The notes beneath the pieces are model-generated. The model was not told the origin of the DNA. It saw nothing but the letters and a program-made list of their open reading frames with translations, and made no database searches. A stretch of DNA of 64,000 bases from Homarus americanus (taxonomy: Eukaryota; Arthropoda; Malacostraca; Decapoda; Nephropidae), in assembly GCF_018991925.1 (NCBI RefSeq), contig NW_024732238.1, positions 8,636,642 to 8,700,641 on the forward strand, given 5' to 3'. The translations under genes were made by a program, and so were the position numbers. Positions 34,022-47,101 of this stretch are shown one piece after another (the stretch's first letter is position 1; each line of letters begins with the position of its first letter).

Positions 34022-35010
34022 AGTATACTGTATATACATGGTGTGCAGGGTATACATATTGTGCAGGGTATACATGGTGTGCAGGGTATACATGGTGTGC
34101 AGGGTATACATGGTGTGCAGGGTATACATGGTGTGCGGGTATATGGTGCAGGGTATACATGTGTGCAGGGATATGGTGCAGTATACATGGTGCAGGCTAC
34201 ATGTGTGCAGGTATATGGTGTGCAGGGGTATAGTGTGCAGGAGTGTATGGTGTGCAGGGTATACATGGTGTGCAGGGTATGTGTGCAGACATGGTGTGCA
34301 GGGTGTCACATGGTGTGCAGGGTATACTATGTGTGCAGGGGTATACATAGTGTGCAGGGTATATATGGTGTGCAGGGGTATACATGTGTGCAGGGTATAG
34401 TGTGCAGAATTACATGGTGTCAGAATATATATATATAGTGTGCAGGGACATAGTGTGCAGGGGTATGGTGTGCAGGGTATACATGGTGTGCAGGGTATAC
34501 ATGGTGTGCAGGGTATACATGTTGCAGTATATATAGTGTGCAGGGTATATGTCATGGTGTGCAGGGGTATACATGGTGTGCAGGGTATACATGGTGTGCA
34601 GGGTGCTATATGTGTGCAGGGTATACATAGTGTGCAGGGTATATATGGTGTGCAGGGTATACATGGTGTGCAGGGTATACATGGTGTGCAGAATATATGA
34701 GTGTGCAGGGGTATACATGGTGTGCAGGGTATACATGGTGTGCAGGGTATACATGGTGTGCAGGGTATATATGGTGTGCAGGGTATACATGGTGTGCAGG
34801 GTATATATGGTGTGCAGGGTGTACATGGTGTGCAGGGTATACATGGTGTGCAGGGTATACATGGTGTGCAGGGTATACATGGTGTTCAGGGTATACACGG
34901 TGTGTAGGGTGTACATGGTGTACAAGGTATACATGGTGTGCAGGGTATACATGGTGTTCAGGGTATACACGGTGTGTAGGGTGTACATGGTGTACAAGGT
35001 ATACATGGAC
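34022..35010. repeat. 18-bp minisatellite GTGTGCAGGGTATACATG
   Basis: About 52 units, most regular from 34620 to 34900. The period is a multiple of three, so frames are open on both strands in several phases (for example 34549-35127 plus, 34410-35006 minus). At 34880-35005 a 90-bp block of variant units (GGTGTTCAGGGTATACACGG) is itself repeated. The array is separated from the preceding one by about 70 bp of unique DNA. Confidence 0.95.
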
Positions 35011-35735
35011 TACAGTGTGGTCAAAACGTCGATCGGTAGCAACATTCATGACATGTTTTGTCTTTGCATCAAACAACCATTTATCAGGGAAGGAAATGTT
35101 TTAATAATTTGGAGAATAATTAATTAATAATGAAACAGAAAATTATACCGTTAACATAATCCGCCAAATTTCACACGCTGGGAGCCTGCACACAGCTTGC
35201 TGACGCCATGCAGTGAAAATAATAATATCAGCATTTCTATAATTATATCATCTTATTGTTGGTTACTCTCTCTCTCTCTCTCCATTAAGACTCAAAAGCT
35301 CTCCATTATCTGCTGATGTTTAGGAAAAATAGTGCTGGTAGATCACGTTTGGATAACCATGGAAAAAGTAGACCCAGTCACACGAAAATCTGACCACCTC
35401 TGACTGTGCAGGGTGACAATAACCGTATTGATCGTCAATTCACGTGAGCAACACACACACACACACACACCTAGAATTTACCTCTCAATTGGAGATACAG
35501 ACAGACAAGGCTCACGCTACGCACCACCTTCCACAAACAGCGGGGAAACATAATAACACCAACATAAGCATTACATTATAAAACGTTATGTGAGGGAGAC
35601 TCGTTTTTACCCAGGAAAAGCTTCGAGTGGGTAGATCAAAGTTCAACAAGAGCTGGGCACTAGAGCCTCTAGCACACACTGACATTATGAGGAGCACCCC
35701 CCCCCCCACTCTCCTACACGCCTCCCGCAACCAAC
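35011..35735. other. Unique AT-rich DNA, no gene seen
   Basis: It includes (CT)n at 35265-35281, (AC)n at 35452-35471 and a C run near 35700. Confidence 0.6.
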
Positions 35736-35985
35736 ACGACACTTCAGTACACCCACCTTACTCTGGACTTTAACCAGTACACCCACCTTACTCTGGACTT
35801 TAACCAGTACACCCACCTTACTCTGGACTTTAACCAGTACACCCACCTTACTCTGGACTTTAACCAGTACACCCACCTTACTCTGGACTTAAACCAGTAC
35901 ACCCACCTTACTCTGGACTTTAACCAGTACACCCACCTTACTCTGGACTTTAACCAGTACACCTCATTACTCTGGACTCTCAGGC
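35736..35985. repeat. 30-bp minisatellite, about eight units
   Basis: The unit begins CAGTACACCCACCTTACTCT and continues GGACTTTAAC. Units are nearly identical, suggesting recent expansion. Confidence 0.95.
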
Positions 35986-36591
35986 TATCGATCACAGTCG
36001 TGGAGTTTGTCTGTCTAAGCAAATTATACACCCTATGATATAAGGAACGAGAGAATACCACCACAATAATTTGAGGACAAGTAATGTAAGTTATATCGTC
36101 GAAGTATTTAACATAATAAATGTAAATTAAAGAAGGTAATGACGGTGTCAATGTAAACTCGTTTTGGGAAGGTAAGAAGTAAATGATAGAGTATTGTGGT
36201 GGTCGGGTTGAGGTAAGGGCATGGTTCTCCTCGGGTGTAAAGGACGAGCGTTTTTAGAATCAATAGCTACAAGGTTCAGGATGCCAACAACCTCCCAGTC
36301 GTCTAATTTTCACATATAACGTAATTGTCCTGGGTCACGTCGGCATATTTACGAGGTCAATAACCCCGCCTTGCTCATCACACAGGTCAGGTCAGATATA
36401 GTTTACGGAACGATGTGTACTACACGAGGTGTTAATAGTTTTCCAATAAAAACATCTGATGTTATGTTAACTGCGAACCTTTAAGGTGATCCCTGGCACA
36501 AAAATGGACCTGGGTTGGAAGCTTTACATGTGCTGAACTTGGGGTCACTTCAAAGGTTAACAGTGGACATAACATAAGGAAATTATGTTGG
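35986..36591. other. Unique DNA, no gene seen
   Basis: Nothing supported on either strand. Confidence 0.6.
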
Positions 36592-36735
<144 letters not shown>

Positions 36736-36743
36736 CTCTCGAA

Positions 36744-36770
36744 TTTAACCAGTACACCCACCTTACTCTG
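36744..36770. repeat. Orphan unit of the 30-bp minisatellite
   Basis: TTTAACCAGTACACCCACCT then TACTCTG is a single unit of the array at 35736-35985, about 760 bp away and just after the (AT)n tract. Confidence 0.85.
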
Positions 36771-37117
36771 TACAGGGCTATTTGGCTATTTTTGACCCCT
36801 GAATTGACCCTTAAAGCTCAGGGGTCAGCAGCTGGCACAATAGATAATAAACATTATGACACCGACCACCCTATAACCATAGTGCCACTGCCACACACAT
36901 TAAGCTTCCCTCAGAGTCTTTGTGGGTTATTACAATGTCAGTAGTTTGGAATAAAAAATAAAAGAGGAACTTTGTCTTTTAAAATCATCGCAAAGTCTGG
37001 TGCGTCAGGTAAGGATAAGGTAATCGCAAACAACGCCAAGTCATTTTTATGTTTGTGTCCGTCGGTGATTTTGTGCTCGTGAAATATGACCATCTAACAT
37101 GAGCTAGCTACACAACA
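36771..37117. other. Unique DNA, no gene seen
   Basis: Nothing supported. Confidence 0.6.
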
Positions 37118-37470
37118 TAATAATAATGGTTGTCCCTCGTGATGGCCGGCCCAAGGGCCACCTAGGTGTGAATTTGTTTAAGGTGTAGAAGCTGTCGTCA
37201 ATCCAACAACCACACCCTGAGTTAACGAGCTGCATGACCCAGTGTCAAGGAATAGTCCGAGAAGACCGGACAACTTGCCAACTGCACTGGCTAACCATTA
37301 CCCCGGAATACGATCCACAAATCGATTAACATCCAGGTTCCCAATTAATGCTGGGTAGACAGAGGCAAATGGCGTAAAGCAACTTGCCCATAGTTTCACC
37401 CTGCCCGGGGATCGAACCCGGGTCCGCTCGCTTGCGAGGTGAGCATGCTGACCATTACACGACAGGTCGA
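37118..37470 (-). mobile_element. SINE-2, copy 2, full length with tRNA head
   Basis: On the minus strand the tRNA-like head (about 37470-37398) has a B-box GGTTCGATCCC and an A-box-like TGGTCAGCATG. The anticodon-loop segment CTCGCAA would read CGC (Ala-type), but the molecule is a SINE head, not a gene. The central block CCCAGCATTAATTGGGAACC (near 37355-37335) matches the other SINEs. The 3' end has an ATT tail (37127-37119). A CTACACA on both sides (37107-37113 and 37476-37484 region) is a possible short target duplication. Confidence 0.88.
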
Positions 37471-38021
37471 CACCACACTACACACAAGAACAACACTGAT
37501 AAAATCGTCACACTGCAAAAAAGACACAGACGACTGCTGTTAACAAGAAGCGTCTGACACTAACCTGCTCGTCTCTATTTTACTGACCCAATACTTCAAC
37601 CCAGTGTAGTGCGCACGCACGCACACACACGCGCACGTACGCAAACACACACACGTACACACACATATACACTGATCTCTCTATCTCCGACTATCCCTTT
37701 TATTACCCCCAGAAGGTCGGCAGTATAGCTCGAGCAAAAAATACCTCAAACATTGGCCATACAGTGCTGTCAAAACATCAGAGGATAAAGGATCACCCAG
37801 AGAAAATTGGCAGTTCGTTCAAGTTAAGTCAAGTTATTATAATCGATTATGTTACTCGGACAGAATCGGCCACTCAACCACTCCTCTAAGTTTAAGGTTG
37901 AAGTTAGTAAGACTGGCAGTGATTTATGTTAACTACGGCACAACTCTCTCACTCATGTGAGAGAGAGAGAGAGAGAGAGAGAGTTCCAGGCGGATTTTTG
38001 CTTTTAGGGGTATTTATCGAA
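37471..38021. other. Unique DNA with CA- and GA-rich tracts
   Basis: CA-rich with interspersed CG at 37610-37675, and (GA)n at 37959-37982. Confidence 0.6.
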
Positions 38022-38240
38022 CCCCTTGAATACAAATCCCTGAGTACGATGAATTAACCAACTGAATAAGACATTTTGACCCCTTGAGTACAATGCCAAT
38101 CCCCTGAGTATAATTAATTAACCCACCGCGTAAAAATGACCCCTAGAGTATAAAATCAATTAACCCATTGAGTACGACATCTTAACCCCTTGAGTACGAT
38201 GCCAGCCCACTGGATGTACTAAATTCGTCCTTCAAATACT
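38022..38240. repeat. Degenerate minisatellite ACCCCTTGAGTACAAT
   Basis: Units of about 22-34 bp such as CCCCTTGAGTACAATGCCAA and CCCCTGAGTATAATTAATTAA, strongly diverged. Confidence 0.6.
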
Positions 38241-39514
38241 AACTCTTAACCACAGAAGTAGTGACACTGTACTCAGGAGATTAGAACACTGCACTCACTG
38301 GGATAAGTGAACAGTACTGTGCAAGGTTAAGTCACTGTACTCAATGGGGTAGTGCCATAGGACACCTTTTATCACTGCTATATCTTCCGGGAATCACAGC
38401 ATTTTCGTGGAGATTTATCCCCGAATAAAAGTTTTAATATTACGCCAAACTGAAACCAAATAAAACAACATTAATAGAGGCGAAAAAAAATAAAAGTTGT
38501 GAAAAAAACGGAATAAAAGAATAAATAGAAAGAAAAGAGACATCCAGGGAGAATCTGACGCGACAAAAGAAGGACAAATTAACGAGGTTGTCAACACAGA
38601 GTTCAGTTAACGTGGCAGCGACCCCACTTAAGGGAGTCACTACACTACACAATGACACCCACCCATGTTTTAACTAGAGATAATGAGGACCTACAGCTGC
38701 TGAGAGAGTGTGTGTCTTATACAACAAGCAGATATAATCCACACACCCCATCATAACCTACAGCTGAGAGAGAGAGAGAGAGAGAGAGAGTGTGTCGCCC
38801 TGTACATTAGTGAGGACGTAACAAATTACAATAACAAAGATAATAATAGTGATTATTAACAACAACAATACAACCTACACAGAGGTGTGGGCTGGTGGTG
38901 GGTGGGGGGCCTACAAGGAAAGCCTCACGCCTCGTCCAGTGGCACCCTCACGGCACCCGCCACTCTTCTTCTCCCCTGAAGGCACACTTCACTTTGCTGC
39001 CACAATGTGTCCTTCATCATGGACATGTCACGTTAGGTTTTTTTTTTTTTTGAGAGAGAGAGAAGAGAGGGAGGGGGGAGAGTGAAGAGAGAGGGAGGAG
39101 AGAGGGAAGAGACATATCTCCCAAAGCAGGACAAGACTGACCCGGGTCTGACAGACAGACGTGGCACACTGGCCGTGGCGTCCCCCTCACTCACTGTTAT
39201 CGAGCAGGGCGGTCGTTCACAAGGGACGCCTCAATACAAGTTACACACACATATTGTCGGATTTTTCAACCGTGATATTCTCTCGTGTGACATCCTTATA
39301 AAGGTGCCAGTGTCCTGTGGTGTTTTATATTGTGACGTTTTGTCAAGAGTCTCCCCGACCAGTGATATTTTTTTGTTCCTTTGTCCAAAACCAAACTCCT
39401 CCGTTTTCCAAATTGTACACGAGAGCTTCGTCAGCTGGCCACTGTGACACAGAAGAGACTTTTAGTTTTCTTAATCTAGAAATTCTGAAGTGAAAAACAG
39501 ACTTGAACAGACAT
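38241..39514. other. Unique DNA with GA tracts, no gene seen
   Basis: (GA)n at 38767-38790 and a GA-rich block at 39050-39115. A frame at 39082-39447 (plus, 121 codons) starts inside the GA block; its later part is non-repetitive but unrecognised and lacks supporting signals. Confidence 0.5.
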
Positions 39515-39903
39515 CCACACTCATGACCACACTACAGACCTCGTGACCACCCTACACACCTCGTGACCACCCTACACACCTCGTGACCACCCTACACACC
39601 TCGTGACCACCCTATACACCTCGTGACCACCCTACACACCTCGTGACCACCCTACACACCTCGTGACCACCCTACACACCTCGTGACCACCCTCGTGACC
39701 ACCCTACACACCTCGTGACCACCCTACACACCTCGTGACCACACTACCACACTACACACCTCGTGACCACCCTATACACCTCGTGACCACCCTACACACC
39801 TCGTGACCACCCTACACACCTCGTGACCACCCTACACACCTCGTGACCACCCTACACACCTCGTGACCACCCTACACACCTCGTGACCACCCTACACACC
39901 TCC
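39515..39903. repeat. 20-bp minisatellite CCTACACACCTCGTGACCAC
   Basis: About 19 nearly identical units. Confidence 0.95.
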
Positions 39904-40635
39904 CACAGCAGCGGTCACAATGACAGGAGCGGATGCAGCTCAACACCATTAAGTCATCCTCGCCACACTCACTCTCGTACAGTACACGAACACGTCTGAC
40001 TTGCTGGCGATGCACCTGCCAGTGGGGGTCACAGCTGAGGACTAAGGTGCTGGGGTCACTTGTTCCCTCGTCATGTTTACATGAGGGTGAAGAGTGGGTT
40101 TTGTGACCTCACACCTAATACACCCCAGATTAAGGTAACCATTAAGTAGGATTAGTCGTTCATTAAGATTGGTGCCCATTAGGATTTTGCCAGAATCGTA
40201 ATGGTTACGTTAGCTCCAATTAGGCTAGCGGCCTATCAAGACAGGTTAATATTAGGCCTGAGGCCTATTTCACCAGTCACTTGAGATGTTGAAAATGAAG
40301 ATAAAGGCAAAGTTTGCATCGAACATGATGTGATAATTGCATGGTGAAGGTGGAGCTTTCTTCTCAAGTTAGTTAATATGATCACGATGACCATGACGGT
40401 ATCCAGCGATAATGAAGCGTAACAGCCGCAACTACAACAAGCTGATGATACTCTGGGTGCAGTGGCCATCGTACCCTGCCACTGCTGCCAGCCACGCACG
40501 ACCCGCCGCGCCGCCAGGTTTGTAAGTGTTGATGCCAAAGTCCGGACGGTTGCTGGGAGAGAGGTAGTGAGCCACACACTCCACCAGCTGCCCTCACAAT
40601 ACTCTCTCCCAGAGACATGCCTTCCATTTTTTTAA

Positions 40636-40698
<63 letters not shown>

Positions 40699-41300
40699 GT
40701 ACCAGGATAAAGACTCACCTCTGTTATTATCACAACCAAGTGCCTCTACATGTTACACCTGACTCTCACACTTCACTAAAAAGTTGAGAAGACAGCAAGT
40801 CTAACGGGTCCCAGTCCTACTAAAGCTAACCATAAAGACTGGTGGTCCAGTAAGACATAAATATTAGGACGAGGACTTATTACGTCTTGGGGTCCATCTG
40901 GACTAAGACCCATTACTGCTGGAATCTCGAAAAACTATGACCCTTTTGGGCAAAGTCCAAGTCTAACTGGTTAGGTCAGGTCAGGTTGGGGTCCATTTGG
41001 CCAGCCACCTAGAAATGTCCCTAACACGCACAGGAAAGCAAAACCAACGATAATATTTCACTCCATTTTCATTTAACGTTTTCTGTGGAATTCAGTCTCC
41101 GTCAACATCATCACAAACGCGAGAAATTTACGAGCGGCGAGAAAAATATTCCAGCTGTGTTATCTTAAGGCAGAGTCAGTTAAGAGTTACCCTCTGCTTT
41201 GACCAGTCTTTCTGACCCCTCATCTCTACCTCTCACTAGATCTCTTCCCTCACCGTGTATCCCTAGCCTCCTCTCTCATACTAAATACAGATAGTAGGGT

Positions 41301-41303
<3 letters not shown>
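39904..41303. other. Unique DNA with microsatellites, no gene seen
   Basis: 40130-40262 and 40800-40990 carry the recurring CCCATTAGGATT/CTATTAGGAC motif. Microsatellite (GT)n-(GA)n lies at 40637-40694. Minus-strand frames at 40236-40627 lie in a GC-richer block but overlap in different phases and are not recognised. Confidence 0.5.
40637..40694. repeat. (GT)n-(GA)n compound microsatellite
   Basis: GT to 40660, then AGAG to 40694. Confidence 0.95.

Positions 41304-41380
<77 letters not shown>
41304..41380. repeat. (AC)n microsatellite
   Basis: About 38 AC units. Confidence 0.95.
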
Positions 41381-41381
<1 letters not shown>

Positions 41382-41819
41382 TGTCGAGGTAAAGAGACAT
41401 GCACACACTCAGACTTGGTAAGGTAGACAGATACTCGCGGCTACGACAGATAACGGAGAGAGCTATAACAAGTGGACTTTCCCCCAGCGTTTACCTGGCA
41501 TCGATTCTGGGGGCTCCTCCAACAACCCCCCCCCTCCTCCCGGCAGCTCTGTATACAATGAAGCTTCTCGACACATGACCTGATCAACCCAGGCTGCTGT
41601 TGTGGCAGATGATCAAATGGGTCGCTGGTTCTAATGGGCTTAATCCTTACAACCGGACTAGATACCATTAAAACTAAGACACCGTAGGTTCCCAATTCTA
41701 TTACTTAGGTCTTTTAGAACTGGGACCCATCTAAGCCAGGAACTCACAGGCGAATACAACCACTATAACCGGGGTCACCTCATCTGCCCTACACATGTTT
41801 ACCCTACACTCTACTGAAA

Positions 41820-41820
<1 letters not shown>
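41381..41820. other. Unique DNA, no gene seen
   Basis: 41630-41735 carries the recurring motif. The small minus-strand frame at 41441-41695 is unrecognised. Confidence 0.55.
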
Positions 41821-41912
<92 letters not shown>

Positions 41913-41965
41913 TAATAATAATAAATAATAACAAATAATAATAATAATAAAATTAATAATAAATA
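41821..41965. repeat. (AAT)n microsatellite, interrupted
   Basis: TAA/AAT units with a few AAATAAT and TGATAAT interruptions. Confidence 0.95.
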
Positions 41966-42337
41966 AAGAGATCACTACAAAAGATACGCACCCCCATCAA
42001 CAGTAAGAGATGATGTTAACCACTCAGTTAATAATGAAACACAAACAGTGATGAAACATGTCAAACAGCCAATTAAGAAACCAACCTACCTGTATACTAC
42101 TGTACATTACCAATACTGTAACATAACAGCTAATCAAAAATAACTGGAAACTCAAGTATGACCCATAGTGGTGCTGTACCAGTAAGTTGTAAACATAATT
42201 GTCATCATAAACTCCGGGGCGCCCCATTCTAACCATATTGTACAAATTGGTATTTACCAAACAAACCGAAAAAGGTCTTCTGAATTTATCCTTATCATTT
42301 GACGGTATTTTTACGCACTCTCCACATTTACACATTA
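41966..42337. other. Unique AT-rich DNA, no gene seen
   Basis: Nothing supported. Confidence 0.6.
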
Positions 42338-42351
42338 TATATATATATATA

Positions 42352-42441
<90 letters not shown>
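42338..42441. repeat. (AT)n microsatellite
   Basis: TA/AT units with one ACTGTG interruption near 42351. Confidence 0.95.
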
Positions 42442-42445
<4 letters not shown>

Positions 42446-42721
42446 TAAGATCTTGTATTTCGCGAGTAATACAGACTGGAAAAATTGCGCCAAATTCAGA
42501 TACATAAACTAATGGTAAAAATAACAATATACTGTAGACTGGCCACTCTATATCAACCTCCGATTTTCTCATTTATAACCTCCAAATGATACAAATTCTG
42601 CCTTTATTGACCTGATTGTGCTTTCCGGAAACTAGTTTTTAGGCCTTCCTCAAGTAACACTGCTTATCCTGCATCGACTACGTGGAAAACTGAACTCCCT
42701 TATGATAGTTCCGCTTCTCCT

Positions 42722-44152
42722 TTGACCACCAGCTTCCTTTCAACACAACAACACGACCACCAGCTTCCTCTCAACACAACAACACGACCACCAGCTTCCT
42801 CTCAACACAACAACACGACCACCAGCTTCCTCTCAACACAACAACACGACCACCAGCTTCCTCTCAACACAACAACACGACCACCAGCTACCTCTCAACA
42901 CAACAACACGACCACCAGCTTCCTCTCAACACAACAACACGACCACCAGCTACCTCTCAACACAACAACATGACCACCAGCTTCCTCTCAACACAACAAC
43001 ACGACCACCAGCTTCCTCTCAACACAACAACGACCACCAGCTACCTCTCAACACAACAACACGACCACCAGCTACCTCTCAACACAACAACACGACCACC
43101 CTTCCTCTCAACACAACAACGACCACCAGCTTCCTCTCTCAACACAACAACACGACCACCAGCTTCCTCTCAGCACAACAACGACCACCAGCTTCACTCT
43201 CAACACAACACGACCACCAACACACTTCTCTCAACAACAACACGACTTCCTCTCAACACAACACGACCACCATCTTCCTCTCAACACAACAACACGACCA
43301 GCTGCCTCTCAACAACACGACCACCAGCTACCTCTCAACACAACAACACGACCACCAGCTAACACAACAACACGCCAACACGACCTCTCAACACAACAAC
43401 ACGACCACCAGCTTCCTCTCAACACCCAGCTTCCTCTCAACACAACAACACGACCACCAGCTTCCTCTCAACACAAAACGACCACCAGCTTCCTCTCAAC
43501 ACAACCACGACCACCAGCGACCACCAGCTTCCTCTCAACACAACAACACGACCACCAGCTTCCTCTCAACACAACAACACGACCAGCTTCCTCTCAGCGA
43601 CCACCAGCTTCCTCTCAACACAACAACACGACCACCAGCTTCCTCTCAACACAACAACACGACCACCAGCTTCCTCTCAACACAACAACACGACCACCAG
43701 CTTCCTCTCAACACAACAACACGACCACCAGCTTCCTCTCAACACAACAACACGACCACCAGCTTCCTCTCAACACAACAACACGACCACCAGCTTCCTC
43801 TCAACACAACAACACGACCACCAGCTTCCCCTCAACACAACAACACGACCACCAGCTTCCTCAACACAACAACGACCACCAGCTTCCTCTCAACACAACA
43901 ACACGACCACCAGCTCAACACAACAACACGACCACCAGCTTCCTCTCAACACAACAACACGACCACCAGCTTCAACACAACAACACGACCACCAGCTTCC
44001 TCTCAACACAACAACACGACCACCAGCTTCCTCTCAACACAACAACACGACCACCAGCTTCCTCTCAACACAACAACACGACCACCAGCTTCCTCTCAAC
44101 ACAACAACACGACCACCAGCTTCCTCTCAATACAACAACACGACCACCAGCT
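42722..44152. repeat. 31-bp minisatellite (CCACCAGCTTCCTCTCAACA...)
   Basis: The unit is CCACCAGCTTCCTCTCAACA followed by CAACAACACGA, about 45 copies, with deletions concentrated in the middle (43080-43620) and near-perfect units in the last 500 bp. Confidence 0.95.
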
Positions 44153-44819
44153 ACAAGAAGGTTATCAAATTCTACATGTTAGTTTTGAACGCCAGAGAAG
44201 CAGTGCTGTTTCCTGGCCGTGATGGTGTTTTATCGTCAACAACTATAGCCGGATACTGTGACTGCTGAGTGTGGGCGGTGTTCCTGTTGTTGCTTATTTG
44301 GTTTGGTTAGGTTAGGTTAGGTTAAAGGTACACAAGACACTATACATGGAGATCATCACAATGAGTCACTATATAAAGAAATTTTTCCAACTGGGGCACG
44401 GTACGACAAACGCCTATTATGACTGGGGTCCAATGGGATTAGTTCCTATTTGATCTATAGAACAGCCAGAGCCTATTATGATTCGAGTGATTTTGACCAC
44501 CTAATCTTCACTCCCCGTAAAAGTAATGGCAACACCGACAGACGCTCCGTAACAACTTAACCTCTAAATGTGACTTTTACCACAGACCTAGCGGGAGGAG
44601 GAGGGGGGAAGGGGTCGCAACAATAACCTTCCGGTAAAGCTATAACCAAAATCTTAGTTCTTGGTTCATGAGTTGAAGAGCGGTCACGGTAGATGAGACG
44701 GACGGCAGAAGTGATGACTAGATGCTCCACCTCTCTAAGAGTATAGTCACTAGTCACTTGAAACCAGGATTCTTGAGATAGAGTTAAGTACGTATGGCAC
44801 TAATACAGTATACCCAGGT
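44153..44819. other. Unique DNA with a telomere-like stretch
   Basis: TTAGG units at 44306-44324 and the recurring TATGACTGGGGTCCAAT motif at 44415-44475. No gene seen. Confidence 0.55.
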
Positions 44820-44821
44820 GT

Positions 44822-46524
44822 AAACACGACAGCCGATAAACACGACACCCGGTAAACACGACACCCGATAAACACGACACCCGGTAAACACGACACCCGG
44901 TAAACACGACACCCGGTAAACACGACACCCGATAAACACGACACCCGGTAAACACGACACCCGGTAAACACGGACACCCACGACACCCGGTAAACACGAC
45001 ACCCGGTAAACACGACACCCGGACACCCGGTAAACACGACACCCGATAAACACGACACCCGGTAAACACGACACCCGGTAAACACGACACCCGATGAACA
45101 CGACACCCGGTAAACACGACACCCGGTAAACACGACACCCGGTAAACACGACACCGGTAAACACGACACCCGGTAAACACGACACCCGATAAACACGACA
45201 CCCGGTAAACACGACACTCGGTAAACACGACACCCGGTACACGACACCCGGTAAACACGACACTCGGTAAACACGACACCCGGTAAACACGTAAACACGA
45301 CACCCGGTAAACACGACACCCGATAAACACGACACCGATAAACACGACACCGACACTCAAACACGACACCCGGTAAACACGACACCCGGTAAACACGACA
45401 CCCACGTAAACACGACACCCGGTAAACACGACACCCGGTAAACAACACACCCGATAAACACGACACCAGATAAACACGACACCCGATAAACACGACACCG
45501 GTAAACGACACCCGATAAACACGACACCCGGTAAACACGACACCCGATAAACACGACACCCGGTAAACACGACACTCGGTAAACACGACACCCGGTAAAT
45601 ACGACACCCGATAAACACGACACCCGGTAACACGACACCCGATAAACACGACACCCGGTAAACACGACACCCGATAAACACGACACCCGGTAAACACGAC
45701 ACCCGATAAACACGACACCCGATAAACACGACACCCGGTAAATACGACACCCGATAAACACGACACCCGGTAAACACGACACTCGATAAACACGACACCC
45801 GATAAACACGACACCCGGTAAATACGACACCCGATAAACACGACACCCAATAAACACGACACCCGGTAAACACGACACCCGGTAAACACGACACCCGATA
45901 AACACGACACCCGATAAACACGACACCCGGTAAAATACGACACCCGATAAACACGACACCCAATAAACACGACACCCGGTAAACACGACACCCGGTAAAC
46001 ACGACACCCGGTAAACACGACACCCAATAAACACGACACCCGGTAAACACGACACCCGGTAAACACGACACCCAATAAACACGACACCCGATAAACACGA
46101 CACCCGGTAAATACGACACCGGTAAACACGACACCCAATAAACACGACACCCGGTAAATACGACACCCGATAAACACGACACCCGGTAAACACGACACCC
46201 GGTAAACACGACACCCGGTACCGGTAAATACGACACCCGATAAACACGACACCGGTAAACACGACACCGGTAAACACGACACCCGATAAACACGACACCC
46301 GGTAAACACGACACCCGATGAAAACGACACCCGGTAAATACGACACACACGACATAAACACGACACCCGGTAAACACGACACCCGGTAAACACGACAGAT
46401 AAACACGACACCCGGTAAATACGACACCAGGTAAACACGACACCCGGTAAACACGACACTCGGTAAACACGACACCCGGTAAACACGACACCCGGTAAAC
46501 ACGACACCCGATAAACACGACACC
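44822..46524. repeat. 16-bp minisatellite ACACCCGGTAAACACG
   Basis: About 105 units, of which many carry GATAAA or AATAAA in place of GGTAAA. Neither strand of the unit has a minus-frame stop, so minus-strand frames of 388-585 codons cross it (repeating SCLPGVVFTGCRVYRV). These are artefacts. Confidence 0.95.
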
Positions 46525-46613
46525 GTCTTTCATGTGTACTCTTTCCAATTGGGCAGAGACGGATGAGTGAAGGAGCTGTGACCTAGAGAGCTACACAACC
46601 TGGCAGGAAGGAC

Positions 46614-46765
46614 TGTTAGGTTAGGTTAGGTTAGGCTAAGAGGTTAAGTTAAATTAGGTTTGTAAGTTAGATTAAGTTAATGTAGCTACGTTAGGTTACT
46701 TAAGGTAATGTTAAGTTAGGTTAGGTTAGGTTTGTAAGTTAGATTAAGTTGATGAAGCTACGTTA
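46614..46765. repeat. TTAGG-derived degenerate repeat, two ~70-bp copies
   Basis: Two stretches of TTAGGTTAGG (46614-46637 and 46715-46732), each followed by GGTTTGTAAGTTAGATTAAG and ..GTAGCTACGTTA, so a ~70-bp block seems duplicated. Confidence 0.7.
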
Positions 46766-47034
46766 TACACACTTTTAGTTGTAATTGCCAATAATGTACA
46801 ATATATACTACGACGCCGCCCTTACCAACCATGATCCTGTGTAACGATAAGTGGTGATAAACAAACTAGACATGAGTGAAGGCGATTAACGTCAACATAA
46901 ACTGCTAGTGTGATGACCCGAACATCATCCCTGATTAAGTTATTCAGTCGCGGATGAAGACGTGTATGGCTATTAAGCTGACTTGTATACACAGGTAAAG
47001 GATCAACATAACTAGACATTTACAGAAAAAAGGA

Positions 47035-47040
<6 letters not shown>

Positions 47041-47098
<58 letters not shown>
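47041..47098. repeat. (GA)n microsatellite
   Basis: About 29 GA units. Confidence 0.95.

Positions 47099-47101
<3 letters not shown>

Noticed and set aside
33900..35127. Multiple 130-211-codon frames on both strands
   Set aside because: 18-bp repeat artefact (period multiple of three).
37398..37470. Functional tRNA-Ala gene (minus)
   Set aside because: The tRNA-like part is continuous with a SINE body and ATT tail; a second copy exists at 21782-22100; stems contain mismatches.
40236..40627. Overlapping minus-strand frames
   Set aside because: Two phases compete, neither recognised; no clear splice borders.
44750..46548. Minus-strand frames of 388-585 codons (SCLPGVVFTGCRVYRV repeats)
   Set aside because: 16-bp repeat with no stop in the unit; three overlapping frames encode the same permuted peptide.
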